Assembly: GCA_907163375.1 (NCBI GenBank)
Contig: CAJQUW010011295.1
Location: 62,001 to 126,000 of the forward strand
DNA: 64,000 bases
Direction: 5' to 3'
DNA from: Prostheceraeus crozeri
Lineage: Eukaryota > Platyhelminthes > Polycladida > Euryleptidae
In this document: positions 35,677 to 48,095 of the stretch, piece after piece
Position numbering within the stretch: the first letter of the stretch is position 1
Layout of the letters: the number at the start of each line of letters is the position of its first letter
Program-made: the position numbers and the translations under genes
Notes under the pieces: model-generated
The model's input: only the letters and a program-made list of their open reading frames with translations
The model's database searches: none
What the model was told of the DNA's origin: nothing

Positions 35677-36911
35677 TATATATATATATGGGAAGCAGTA
35701 TTGTCAAGCATTTATCAAGTTTGACACAGAAAAGATAACTTCTATCACAAATATCCGACCTTTGAAAACTTTGAGAATTCACCGTTTCAAAATATAGATT
35801 TTGGTTATCAAAATTTAATAAAGAAGATACTTCTGACTACTACCGTTGAAACGACAGATACATATACACACAAAACTCCAACATAATTGCATATTAATTG
35901 CAACATAACTGCATTCTAAACTTGTGCAAAAATTTCATGAAAAATGACAGAGTAGCATAAAACTTATAAGCAACTAGAATCGGCGGTTTTATATGGCCCA
36001 CCCTGTATTTTTAAAAGATCTGCAGACGCTATTGCTTCCCACTTGCAGGTAGCAACAGACGCTCCAACAGTCCAAGCAATCCTGTACGCACCGAGCAGCA
36101 ACATTCAATTCTAACATATGTGAATAATTCTAACATGTGTATCTAATGTAATGTGAATTCCGGCACTCAATTTATCACCCGACATGTTAATTCTTGCACA
36201 AAAGTCACCGACTATCAAAGCAAACTGAGGTGCGGCCATGCTTCCACTCTGCGCACGCCTAAAGTCGGAAGCATTTGCAATAATAAATTGGATTAAGTGA
36301 TCATATACCACATCTTCATTCAACTGCGTTGTATTGAATAGCCCAAGATGAGCAAGAAATGCTAGGATGTTGTCCTCCACAGATCAGCAGTGTACGGCAC
36401 TCACTTATCGGCAACCCTGCTGTCTGTGAACTGATAATAATTCTTTCACAAGTTTCCCGAAGATGATACCAGTCTGTGGTGCTGCCTGAATCGACTCAGC
36501 ATCTTCTACGTTTGTGAAAGCAATGATCATAGACTCATTGATATATAATGTAGTGGTTCACAACATCATATATCTAGGAGTCTATGGCAATGATGTGAAA
36601 AATGTCACAAGACAAAATCTTTTATCTCGGCCTTCTGGTAGACCCGGCCTGATTCTTGATTTGGTTGGATGGATTCCAGATGTATCCACAATACATTTTA
36701 AGAAGGGACACGTCCCTCGATCTCCCTAAATCATGTCCGAAAAGTCACATCTTTTTGGAGATATATTCTCATTCTATCAATGACAGCCAACCTACTCTGC
36801 CAGAAAAATAACTAAGAGAATTGAAAATCAGCCATAAAGAAGAATGCGGAATGCTTTAAATTCATAATACTGCTAAGTTGAAATGTCATACGTCAGGAAC
36901 TGCAGAACAGC
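35677..36911. other. Intergenic; one orphan mariner-type terminus
   Basis: At about 35996-36007 GGCCCACCCTGTA has the form of a right-hand end of another Tc1/mariner-type element, but I find no matching left end. No gene is supported. Confidence 0.35.
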
Positions 36912-37127
36912 CATATTGACGTATCCACAAGTCGAATCAGCAAAACTCCCCAAAGTTTGGTCGAGGTTTCGTTCTGCGCCTTCAGCCGAAGGCCCGTCTG
37001 AAGCGTGTTTTACTTTTTCACTTAAAATTATAAACCTCGACCAATCTTTGGGGAGTTTTGCTGATTCGACTTGTGGAAACATAAAATGATCTCCCGTCGA
37101 CTGGTCAATTATGTCATATTGACGTAT
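36912..37127. repeat. Hairpin element with about 45 bp arms and 13 bp direct repeats
   Basis: CCACAAGTCGAATCAGCAAA through TTTGGTCGAGGTTT (about 36925-36969) is complementary with one mismatch to about 37030-37077. The loop is about 60 bp and contains a CTTCAGCCGAAGG palindrome. The 13 bp word CATATTGACGTAT lies on both sides (36912-36924 and 37115-37127). This fits a small foldback MITE with its target duplication, or a SINE-type insertion. No coding capacity. Confidence 0.7.
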
Positions 37128-37754
37128 TTGATTCGGTGTTAGGAAAAGGAAACTAGATCTTGATTTGAGCAAGAAAGAAGATGCTTTATCTCTCACACGA
37201 TGCATTTCGTCCACCATCAATGGATATGTTCAATGCTCTTCTGTTCAAGCATTGTGTGAAAGATAAAGAATCTCACCTTCCAGTTAAAACCAATATCTGG
37301 TTGCCGTGATCCTCATAACTTATCACATCAATGATACAGGTGTTTTCAAGCATTGACGTTTTAGTAGCGAAATATTGGAGAGTTTTCAAATATGAAGACA
37401 TTTTCGACTACAGAAAGAAAGTCATAACTCGTAAATATCTGAAATCATTGAGCTATGCAGAAAAACGATCAGAATAAATCACATACAATTTATCTCTCCA
37501 TTTCTGAAATATAATACACTCGGAAGAATCATAAATAAATATTCAATTTCATCAAAATATCAATTGTACGAAAAGCAGCGGCTTCATAGAGGGTCTTCAC
37601 TTAGTTCCTTATCAAATCTGCAGAGTTAATCACTTCTCGGAATCCTGTAGGAATGATGTCACTCATAAGACACATGTTCTAAAAGTTCCATAATTTCCTT
37701 TTCCCAAGCCTCACATTATTCCTGATGCGAAACTCTTTCATCTTCATTTACAGC

Positions 37755-38615
37755 TCAGGTGACATACTGTTGAATTAACAATGAAAACAAAGAAAGGAGA
37801 CAGATCAAAACTGACAAAGGACTGAATACGCATGCAGCGCCTTTGCTAGATCGAACAGACAGAGACGTATTGGTGGAGTTCCTCCTGCCTTGTCCATTAT
37901 AGGCCCTACTTCTACCGTTCTCATGTGCCCAGCCCCCACCATTACCTCCTGAATTCGATCCGGACATGATCACATTGCTGTCATAAGGTTCAACAAAGTC
38001 TGGAATGGATGAGGCTGGAAGATACTTTGCTAAAATCTGGGACGGATTAACACATTTTCCTGGATTCGCAACGGCGTAAGTACAATACTGTCTACATTTC
38101 ACATCGACGCATCTGTTCTTTTGATCAATAATCAATCTTCTTCGAGTCACTCCACATGTCTGAGGAAAATTCTTGCCGGCAGTTCCAAGGCCGAACATGA
38201 GTCCTTTGTTATTGGCAATATGTTGAAATTCCCCGCTGTTTAATAAAATCCATTCATTCCTTGCATTTCGTTTCTTCTTCAGGAAAAGTAGCACAGGATA
38301 TTCGATTAATGAATTCAATGGAAAGATTCGACATTGCTGGGAACCTGATATCACTTTGAGGTATGAGGCATCACTGAAACCTTTCACGAAGCAAATTGGA
38401 GTCACATAGAATTCATAATTCGGTTGTCTGTTCCTAAAACGCGCGTAGTCAACGTTCGAATGGAACGCTATCACAGCTAAGTCACTCTGCATTAGGTAAA
38501 GAAAAGGAGAAATGTCTGGGTTGTTCAAGGCATTGCAGTTGCTCCGCCAAGCGTATGAGTAGGCAGAGACTGCGAGATGAAAGTTCGAAGCAATGAGAAG
38601 TAGGAAAATTAACAT
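37755..38615 (-). CDS. Secreted, probably GPI-anchored 8-cysteine protein, family unknown
   Basis: This is a single open frame of 286 residues from the ATG at 38615. The frame stays open for 28 more codons upstream but without another ATG, so I chose this start, which opens directly into a signal peptide (MLIFLLLIASNFHLAVSA, cleavage likely after the last Ala). The mature region has eight Cys before the tail, a KKKRNAR basic stretch and a cluster TCGVTRRRLIIDQKNRCVDV with C-x3-C spacing after it. It then has a Gly/Ser/Asn-rich linker (SGSNSGGNGGGW) with NST and NTS glycosylation sites. The end is SSKGAA followed by ~25 hydrophobic residues with no basic tail, the form of a GPI-attachment signal. 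I do not recognise the family. It may be a cell-surface or fertilisation/adhesion protein, but that is a guess. An upstream non-coding exon is possible, since ATAAATAAAG lies about 190 bp 5' of the ATG. Confidence 0.7.
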   Translation of the reverse strand: MLIFLLLIASNFHLAVSAYSYAWRSNCNALNNPDISPFLYLMQSDLAVIAFHSNVDYARFRNRQPNYEFYVTPICFVKGFSDASYLKVISGSQQCRIFPLNSLIEYPVLLFLKKKRNARNEWILLNSGEFQHIANNKGLMFGLGTAGKNFPQTCGVTRRRLIIDQKNRCVDVKCRQYCTYAVANPGKCVNPSQILAKYLPASSIPDFVEPYDSNVIMSGSNSGGNGGGWAHENGRSRAYNGQGRRNSTNTSLSVRSSKGAACVFSPLSVLICLLSLFSLLIQQYVT

Positions 38616-38699
38616 TCTTCGATGAATACAGAGAAGAGACTGAACTATTTTGAAGGTGTTGATGTGAAAAGTACAGACAGCGTTGATAGTGTCAACCAA

Positions 38700-40316
38700 T
38701 GAGGAGAAGTGTAGACAGGAACGAATGAAATGAAAGATGGCTCCTACGTTATTTCCAATGATATTAAGGATTTAGAATTCTCAACGAAATTGCTAGTCTT
38801 TATTTATCTACAGCGTCAGGAGCCGACCAGAAAACCACTTCGGATGGGGCCCTGTGCATGCGCCACTGTTCAATGCAGTGAGTTTTAAGGTACTGAAATG
38901 AATTTATCGCAGAAAGATGCTTAATTCAATGGATGATTACAATTGCTCTTCGGAAAGTTGATAGCGCTGATATTAAGTGACCCTCTGTCTCTCTTGCCAA
39001 GCATATCAGTCTCACACCTCTGCTAGGATTTAAGCTGATTTAAAGATTCAGACTGAGACTCCCAAAAGAATCCATTCGCCCCTCATTTTCCGAATAGGCC
39101 AAAGTAGGCCTACCGTAAGTTGGGGTTAATAGGGTCACTTGACTTGGAATAAGTATCAGAGCTTTACGATCTGAGAAACTATCACTTTTTGATAATCACT
39201 GTCTTCAAACAGTTACACATAATGGTAAGTTTGTCATTACAGAAAACAGAATACATGCTTTATATTTAAAGTACAGAAAAAGAAACTTTTCTCATGTCGT
39301 AAATTTACTCTTTTTTAAACACCAGTCAAAACTTTGATGCTGCACAATAGAGAACACTTCATTTTCATTTTATATACATATGATATGATATACTTAAGGA
39401 ACGCTATGCAAGTAATTATCGAGCTGCTGAAGACGACAGCATTCATATTACGCCAATTATGAATTCACTTTGTCATTTAGATTTGTCTTAGTTTTTCAAC
39501 TGGTGTGAATAGGGTCACATGCGTTTCGTCATCATCAGCCAATAGAATTGATTGATTCGTGTCGAATGATAGGATAGTGTCGAGTTGAATGTTGTTCGGA
39601 GTGCCTAAAATGTGGAGATCAAGTTTTTTCGTTATTTTGACATGGGTAAAATATATTTTATTGTAATCAAATCATGAACCTTTTCAAATTTTGCCTTTCC
39701 AAGCATGGTAACAATGATAACCTAAAAAATAGTTCCTGAGAAATCAAATGTCGTTGAAAAACAGATTTTTTAACATTATAAAAAATTCATAGATATTTGT
39801 TTGGATATTTCATAGATTTCCAAAACAGCGTTGTGTTTTGCTGTGCTTCACTAGGGATTTAAGCTCAATGGGCTAGAAACCAAAGGTGGAAGCAACTTAA
39901 TTTTTCAGATCCGCATCCGCAAAGTCCGAAATCTGTAATCCGCATTCCCAACAATTCTACATTTTCTATCCGCATCCGCGCGTATCCGCACCGAATCCGG
40001 AATAGTAAAAGTCTTCGAAATTATTCTGTAGCTCGTTCAGATTAACTTAAAAGAAGAAAAATTGTTTTGAAAATGAAAACTCTCATCGTTTCATGGCCAC
40101 GCTCGAGAAAGTGATCTAGGTTACAGCATCTCCAAACATGGTGCTATGATAATGAATAAAACTCGTTCACAACCAATGCAGCTACAAGCTTTGATATGTA
40201 GGTATTAGAGTAAAACTGATTCATAGATAGTACTAACGAGGATAAACAGGAATAACAGTGAAATTCCTAAATCATGAAAGATCAATAAATAAAATGAATT
40301 GTAGAGCTTCACAAAA
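38700..40316. other. Intergenic; scattered repeat words
   Basis: TGAATAGGGTCA-type words occur at about 39128 and 39507, and inverted at about 42244. ATCCGCATCCGC words occur at 39905-40000. Both look like ends of decayed repeats, but no element could be delimited. No gene is supported. Confidence 0.35.
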
Positions 40317-41060
40317 TCAAAAAAGTTTAAGAATAAATAAACGTTCTTTTTGCAAGCACAGAGTCGGTTTCAAGTGGCGAATGATCACACTTTCTAGTAT
40401 GGCAAGAGTTAAGCTGTTCCTAGCCTGTTTGAACACACGAAAGCCATTGTCTTCTTGGCTGAGCATATATTGCTTCGACTCACAGGAGCATAAATGTCTG
40501 GTCACAGCGGATTGTGGTGGCTGTCTTGATTTTGGTCGACTGTTTGAATTGAAAAGCCATTTGGGGATATGCTCCTTCACACGAGTTGCCAGGCATCGTT
40601 CACTTTTACCGGTGTATCTTGCTCCGCAAGAACGTTCGAAGAGATATGCAATCATTGGTTTCCGGTTTCGGGGAACAATGTCATTCACTGAGTCGGGAGA
40701 CAGAACTTGAGTGCGGAAAATTGGCATTGCTTTGAGCGAAAAGTAAGCTCGCTCAATTTGTTTGCGAATTTCATTGGCTACTGTTTCACTTATTCTTCCA
40801 TAGTACTGCACATTAAAAAAGAATTTCTTCTCTTCTGCAGTTGGCAGCTTTTCATACTTCCTTTGAGAGTACTTTGTGATGAACCATGAAGGGTAGCCGT
40901 TATTCTTTAGCGTCTGCTCGAGAAATTGGATTTCATCAGCAAGTAGATGTGGGGAGCACAAACGTCTTGCCCTGTAAAATAGTGTAGACACGAGATTGGA
41001 TTTGAATCTTCTTGGTGAGAAAGAATTGAAGTTATTATATAGGGAAGTAAATGTCTCCTT
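40317..41060 (-). pseudogene. Penelope-like element, 5'-truncated: RT thumb and GIY-YIG endonuclease
   Basis: The open frame is about 224 codons at 40317-40991, with coding similarity reaching about 41060 in another frame (TFTSLYNN, RFKSNLVSTLFYRARRL). The blocks in order are a LxxEIxFLEQTLKNNGYPSWFI RT-thumb segment; ERAYFSLKAMPIFRTQVL; the endonuclease GARYTGKSERCLATRVKEH, in which the usual YIG reads YTG; and a C-terminal ILESVIIRHLKPTLCLQKE with the expected Glu. The natural stop is intact. The RT palm is missing, the common 5' truncation of these elements. Such proteins copy their own RNA at chromosome breaks cut by the GIY-YIG domain. This copy cannot do so alone. Confidence 0.8.
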
Positions 41061-41639
41061 TCTATAGTTTTATGTTCTACATCTTTTTTATATGTTAACA
41101 AGCCTGTTGCACACGCAATATGCTCTCACACCCACAGGTAATGTCCTGAGCAGACTGAATTTAGGCCTCACTGGGTTTATATCGCGACGGGCAGGGCAGC
41201 ACGCTTGATATCGATATTCTCATTTAGTAACTCTTTGCTATGTGCGGTACTTGTAGATAGCTCGAGCAACTATTCTTTTATTCAACTATTTTATCATTTT
41301 TGGTAGACTTATTCAAAGTGTTTGTAAACAGTATGTATGGATTAGAAGTCCTAGAAAGGATTTGCCGCTCTTACTGAATCATGCTGAGATTGATGACTGC
41401 AGAGCATTGCTGAGTAGAACTAGAGCATTGTCAATCTAAGAAAGGAAGGATTCTATTGATCAGTGCGCTGGATTAGGGCTGCAGTCAAATTCGTTGGCAG
41501 CACCTGATAAAATCAGCAATTCTTAGAATAAAAAACCTATTCCAATTTCAATGAAGTCTGAATCGTGATTGAGTGTACCCGAAAACTCATACCAAGCCTA
41601 GTTTTATAACGCCGAAATGACTATACTAGTACTATAAAG

Positions 41640-42218
41640 CAGGGATGTGGAGTCGGAGTCCCGGAGTCCTATCATTTTTGCTGGAGTCGGAGTCGGAGTC
41701 CTATCAAATGATAGGACTCCGGACTCCGGCCTATAACTAGACCAGAAATATAATACAAACAAATTATTTATCCTTGTGCATAGCTGTCACTGTCTTAATG
41801 TCAACTTTCTCCGTCAAACAAAAGTACAGAGACAGCAGTGCATGCACAGCTTGCAATAGTTGAGCAAAAACAGTGATAGTGAAAAAGGATTGTCTTTTCA
41901 CTCCGTGATTTAGTAGAGAAGACAAGCCTTCCTGGCCTCTATCACACCTACGTACCAAAGGTCACATCAGAGCCAAAAATGAAATATTAGTTTGTTTGAG
42001 AGCATTACCTCTTGCCCTCATATTAATTGTGTGGGATGGCTCCTCCAAAGCGCATATTAGAATCGAAAGTGTATACTCATATTTTTTGGAGAAGGATGGG
42101 GCATTTTCCTGCCTGGTAGAGACTGAAGAAAAGCTGCGTGAAGCACACATAAAGAAGATGGGAGGAGCCGAGTCGTATGCATCCAGCTTAAAGCGACAAT
42201 TGATAAACATTCCTTATT
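41640..42218 (+). mobile_element. hAT-like GGAGTC element, 3'-truncated copy
   Basis: The left terminus CAGGGATGTGGAGTCGG starts at 41640, followed by duplicated GGAGTCCTATC palindromes and a body matching 14600-15070. It stops after CATCCAGCTTAAAGCGACA, where a (TAT)n tract begins. The right terminus is missing. The plus-strand frame at 41996-42241 shares CLVET, EAHIKKM and AESYAS with the copy at 14539, so a once-coding segment is possible. Confidence 0.7.
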
Positions 42219-43425
42219 ATTATTATTATATACCCTTATAAATTGACCCTATTCACTCCAACAATATTTCCTTTGATGTACCTTTTCCGGTCAACAATTC
42301 AGATTGAGTGAGAGAGACCACCAAAATGCCCAGACAGGACAGCGCCGTCTTAAATGCTATGGCTCCAGTTTTCCGTTCCGGTTTTGCAGGATCTCTGCGC
42401 TACGTTCAGTTTGAACTGAGGAAAATGTTATTCATAGTCAGAAAATTGCAATTAAATTTGGTAACGACTCATCAAGTTAGAAGTAGGCTCTACACTTGCT
42501 CTCAAAGTCGGAGAAAACAAACAACACAGACTTGAAAAATTCGAAACATCAACCGAAAACACTAAAAAATATTGAAATTGGCAAAAGCTGACCTTCAGCA
42601 GACCAAAGCAAGTAAAGGTAAAGGAAGAATGATTAATATAGCGCACTGGTCTTCCCTCTGACTACATGATTTTGCATTTTGAATCTATAGGATATCTTTA
42701 CGTAAAATATTCATCCTCTCAAGCAGCGATTATCATTTTGCGATGATGTTGGTGACATTGTCATCATCAGTGAAATAGAGTAAAGTATGCTTCACTAGAA
42801 AATTATTTACAAAATAATCTGCGAAGAATGCAATTATGCCGTTGTATGTGATGAAGGATAAAGAACATTTTGACTCAATATGCCACTGCTGTGCTTCAGT
42901 GCTTCACGAATTACCTCAAACCTTGCATTTCATGGTTCATTCTACACCTTGGTCTGAGCAATGCTCAGAAAATATGCTCGCTGGCGGCCATGCATATTTG
43001 TGACCACAGGCAGACTGTGATAAGCGAATGTCAGGGGTGTACATTGACTTCAAGATCTGAGAACTTAATTTAATGTGGATTCTTATCTGGTTTTCTCTAT
43101 AAATACATCTTGTCTGCTTTATTGCGCAACCTTGAGAAATCCACAAGATTGGTTTAGTTCAATGGTTTACCCGCTTGCTTTTATTTTCAGTTAATTTCCG
43201 GATGCGCGGACCTATAAGTAATGACGTGTTTATTAAAATTGCGAAAGGAGATTGTCAACATTTTGATTTGGTGAGTAAGATGTTCCAGGGACGAGGAAAA
43301 GATGAAGAGAAAGAATTTTTCCGATAGTCGTAAGTCTCGTGAGAGGAATGATGAGGTCCAGAGAGGTCGCAGAACGGAGACATGATTGGTTGGAAGCTAT
43401 TACCAGCTTGTTAAACAGATACTTG
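42219..43425. other. Intergenic, no supported gene
   Basis: Only short non-coding-like frames. No recognised element. Confidence 0.35.
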
Positions 43426-44016
43426 TCACAGAATTAGATTCATCTACGTGTGTCTTCCGTTTCCTAGAAAGGAAGGGTTATATCTAACCTTTATGTCGAA
43501 ATGGCATATCACAGAATTAGACAACTTGCTCCTTCTCGAATCGATAATTCGTGTATCGCTTGCTACTGGAAATGGCAAACAATAAGCCGTCAGCAGAGGA
43601 CACCAGAGCCATTGAGAGATGCGTGCGTGCTTTGATATCACTTCGCACACACCAAAACACACATCGATGCCTGGCTTCGATTCAATGTATGCACTATACA
43701 GTGAGCAATGCCGAGGAGAGGATGTGAAAACATCAAGTGAACTAATTTTCGTACGCCTGCTACTTTTTTAGATGATGATTGGAAGGGCCAACATTATGGA
43801 GAAAACTTGTGCGCAATGATCTGAATTCTTGGCAATCGAAGCACTTTTCTGGAACTCACATTAATCCTCAAGCGACGCACGACTATTTTTCCTATCTCTG
43901 TAAGGTATTAGGAATGCCTTTTTGCCCACTTATTAAGTTCTTCGATGTGCCGTCGATTTCGAATTAATCACACTTCAAGCAAACCGAAGCAGATAAGCAA
44001 AATATTTATTTCTGTG
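43426..44016 (+). mobile_element. About 590 bp inverted-repeat element, copy G1
   Basis: The left end TCACAGAATTAGATTCATCT and right end AAACCGAAGCAGAT...TTATTTCTGTG form an imperfect terminal inverted repeat (CACAGAA outside, ATCTGCTTCGGTTT inside in copy G2). The flanks GATACTTG (43418-43425) and GACACTTG (44017-44024) match at seven of eight bases, an 8 bp duplication. Copy G2 at 58007 is very similar throughout and in the same orientation. No transposase is encoded, and the short frames inside are shared by both copies but have no recognisable domain. Confidence 0.75.
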
Positions 44017-44024
44017 GACACTTG

Positions 44025-45295
44025 CACATTAAAATCGAAATTTAACATAACATGGAATAGACAGAAAAATTTCCTGCTTTCCAAGATGGGCTCAATGGCA
44101 AACCAGTGATAGATAGTAACAAAATTTGCTAAAATTCACTGATTGTGTTAACAGCGAACATCTTTATAAGGCAACATGAATACAAAATAGATCGCAGACC
44201 AAAATTTCCTACTTTTTTAAGTGGCCCCTCGTTTTGGTATAAAACTTCGCTCTAAATAGACTTAAAGACATACTTTTGAATCTCAAAGACAAAATCATGC
44301 ATGATAACCAAGAAACGGGATATCACATGACAATGCCATCGGAGTAAAGAACGAAGTTCACTTTCCTTTAAAGTCGGCATCTTTATTACTTTGAAAGTGC
44401 AAAATCTACGCCGACGTAAGCACTGCTGGAATGGAAACACCAAATTTAATACAATAATTGTTTCACAAAAAATAAGCATCTTTTTCTTCAAGAATTTTAC
44501 TGTTTAAAATTGGTGGAATTTTCCATCATGAAAGGCGTTTTTGCTTTATGTTCAAATTCTTGTTTTTACTGTCTGGTTTAGTTCGTTCTCACCTATTCCA
44601 CTCTCACATATCTTTGATCTTTACCGACAAAGAATTCAGTCCTCGACAAACCATTATTCATTCCGTTCTCGCTTTCTGGAATGTGCATCATGTTATCAAG
44701 ATCAGCAGGTTGATAGGCGAGCACGAAAAACACCGTCTGTCTATTTTATCTATTATTTTAGCTGCCGTGCTTGGCTGGAACTTTTCATGACTTATTTCTC
44801 ATAGCTAATTAAAAGAAAAAGTGTCCACTGTACAGTTAATTTTCGAAAATAAATTATTCTTATGAATTGGTAATGAAAGCTTTCAATTAAGATTTCTACT
44901 TGTGCTAAAACATGATTTCTCAAGGGAAGATGAACAGCTGGTTCATGTGCACATGACAACATGCGCGAGAATCAATTTGTGCTAATTAAGAACTAATAAG
45001 TTCAGCATCACCTTGACCTAAAAAAAAAATCAGTTCATCTTCTCCATTCATTAAACGCTGTCTCAGGGAGGACCTTTGGGATTTATGGTTCATTGTAAAA
45101 TGATTGATGCAAGCCTAGGTGCAGACGCTCTGCAGCTATTAATAGAGTAATCGAGACAATGAAAATAAAGAGAGACGAACTCTCTTCAGAACGGTCTAGT
45201 CAGAGCATTGTCTGTGCTTGTTAGGCCTATAAGTAAGCATGAAATGGAATTCGAAGACGCAGGCATTGTCGCATTGTTTAGGGGTCATCAAGGAT
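44025..45295. other. Intergenic, no supported gene
   Basis: AT-rich, with no exon or repeat boundary that I can defend. Confidence 0.35.
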
Positions 45296-46045
45296 TAATT
45301 GCATGCAAATTCGGAGGTGCAATCATTCATCATCATTATCAGGTTCTGTCTCCATGCGGAGGAACCCCTCTCTGTGGATCGCTTCTGTCTATTGCTCTTC
45401 TCGTCCACAGTGTCCCGAAGCACCTCGCGAAGTCGTCACCTCCATCTTGTTCTTGGTCGTCCTCTTGGCCTCGTCCACGGGCGCGGTGTCCATTTCGTAA
45501 TGCTGTTCGTCCAACGGTTGTCTTCATGGCGGAAGATGTAGCCTGCCATCAGTGCTTTGATTTGTCAATGTGCGGAAGGATGTCCTAGATCTGGGTTTGC
45601 TCGCGGATCCATTCGGTCGTTTTTCGGTCTCAGACAGATTCCTAGCATGATTCTTTCCATTTTTCTCTGACCAACTACCAGCATGTTCCTCATCGTGTTC
45701 TTCAGGGCCCATGTTTCGCTGCCGTATATCATGACCGGGAAGATGTGTTTATTGAAAGCTTTACATTTGATCTATATGCTGGCTTTTCTGCTTCTCTTTA
45801 AGTCATTTAGGTTAGCAAATGCTCGCCAAACCCAGTACGATACGTCGTCTTATTTCAGGAAGGAGATCGTGGTCTTTACTCAATGTCTGGCCCAGATACA
45901 CAAACTTTCAACTTCTTCTATTCCATTGCCAGTGATGAAGACTAATGAGCTCGTTGATCATGGTCTTAGTCTCATTTAGATTCATTTTTAGTCCAGCTGG
46001 TGAGCTAAAGTTGTTGATGTCGAATAGCATGCCTTGCAACTGTTG
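45296..46045 (-). pseudogene. RTE-type LINE relic, C-terminal part of the RT protein
   Basis: Minus-strand frames give SSPAGLKMNLNETKTM, then FVYLGQTLSKDHDLLPEIRR, then AFNKHIFPVMIYGSETWAL, then QRKMERIMLGI, then YIFRHEDNRWT and RPRGRPRTRWR. These are the thumb and tail blocks of RTE-like LINEs in the expected order (GLKMN..KTK, YLGQ, LPVMTYGSETW, QRAMERSMLGI, W--HIARR-D-RW, GRPRTRW). Stops and shifts show decay. It is truncated at the 5' side near 46045. Confidence 0.75.
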
Positions 46046-46069
46046 AGGGGTATGTGCAACAATGGGTTA

Positions 46070-48095
46070 TCATTGGTTGCAGTTATTTGATGAGATCAAT
46101 ATTTTCTAGGATTTCCGCGAAGACCAATAGCATATTCAATGGAAGGATATCTTCATGGAAATCTTGGATAGCATAATATCAAGGAAATGGCTCGTTTTCT
46201 CTCTGTTTATTGTTAAAAACACATAAAGCAGAATCAATCCCAAGTGTACGACGAAAAATTAAAAAACAGGTATCATTATTAAATGGTCATATGAATGATC
46301 CATCAAGTATTTATAGCCACTTGATCAGGACAATCGATTTGTTTATCTGCAACAATAACATCAATTGTCATTACGTTTTCATTATTTTTAACAGCATATC
46401 GGCCAAGCTACCCGCTACGATGAATTTATTATTTCTGCCTACTTTGGAAGATGTCTGCCTTAAAAGTGCAATCACAATCACAAAAGTACAATCATAATCA
46501 TGAAAATATCAAATCTCATTTTGAGGGATTTAATTGTGAGATCATTGCGTTCTTAAGTTCACTAAACTGGATCTACATGAACAAATGGGATTTTGCGATA
46601 CATGAACATGCTGCGTAACTTGCAAGACGACTGGCGATAGTACTTAAGAATTGTTGTTTAACTGATGTTGGATGACAATCTACAAATTGAAAATAATAAG
46701 AAACTCGTGCGCGACTTTAGGAAGAAAATGTCAGTAGCTTTCGCAGTAATAGAATTAGGACTTGCATGCATTCGATCATAGAAAATGAATCTATGTCCAT
46801 GGTTTTTCTTAACATGGAGCGCGTGAAAATATGAAATAATCCAATTCTATGCATCCCTGCATGGATATCATAAAACCTGAATATGATAGCTGTTTTTTGT
46901 CGACAGTACCTCTACAAATCGGCAACTTTTAATTGTGGTATCTTTGCAATGGCATTTTAAAAACTCATATCATTGATCCAAAATACAGATCTACCTAATT
47001 TTCTGCTGTTTGACTCTGCACACAACTTGAAGAACATCTAAAACAACTTACAAACAAGAAAGTAATTCGCATGTCCTGCGACTTCTTCGTACATTGAACA
47101 TGAACTTACTACATCCTTTGATGATATCCGAAGTCTTCATGAATTTGAGTCCGGCCAGCATGATTTTACGAAATGTGCGTAAATTGAATCACACAGCCAC
47201 AAGTTCCACTTCAATCGAGAAGATCTCCGTTAGACCTGCGGCTTCCGAATTTTGCGATTCATCCTTGCATACATTACGAAATTGCAGAAAATAATGCGCA
47301 GTCATTGAAATTTTTTGTTTTTCCATCCTCCAGTGACATGAGCATCATTCACTATGTGGAGCTGGTGTTGTTTGCCGATCAATAATCAGCCGGTCTAGCT
47401 GCAGTTCTTGTGAAGATGTTGGTAGATGATGGAGAAATTATTTCTAATGTTGAGTTTGAAGATGACGTTGAAGCTCTTGGTAAAGCATTTTCGATCTTGT
47501 TAATCAATACGGTCTCCTTTCATCGCAAAATTTGAGGCAGAAATCGATTATGAAAAATATAAATGTCAGGAAGAGAGCCAAGCTGTCTGGCGGAATAGTT
47601 TGTAAATAAAGTTTTTGAAGAATTACCATTACTTTTCCTGTTGGCATGCAAATTTGTTACATCATGATTTTTTTCTAAGCATGAGGCAATTGCTTCCTCA
47701 CACTTACACCGCTGACCGTCCTAATAGCTTTTGTAAACGACCATGTGAACACTATTGATTGCATCATATTATGCAAGTTTTGAACTAATAGGACAAGATA
47801 TAGACAAAACAGATTGACATTTGTTGTACATGTATCTTTAATCGTAATACATTCAAAGAAGGCAATCCTCTCCGGCCACAGATTGTACACAGGTGTTCAG
47901 GTGCTATATCTAGATGTCCATGATTCCAGCCATGGACAGCTTGCTAGATGGAAAAGTAGAATGCTAGACATATTTCTATGCTACACATTCACTCTCATTT
48001 AATATTTTTGTTGCCGTGATCGATTATGATGCTTGATACATAGTATTTCTGCCGTTTCCAACTCTACCAGGGGTATAGGTTTCAGGAATTAGAAA
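46070..48095. other. Intergenic region upstream of the C7orf57-like gene
   Basis: No exon could be recognised. If the gene at 48096 has non-coding 5' exons, the acceptor-like CTCTACCAG or GTTTCAG just before 48090 could be used. I see no transposon protein here. Confidence 0.35.

Noticed and set aside
36873-37220. 115-codon minus-strand frame across the hairpin element
   Set aside because: It spans both arms of an inverted repeat, giving mirror-like residues; no domain is recognisable.
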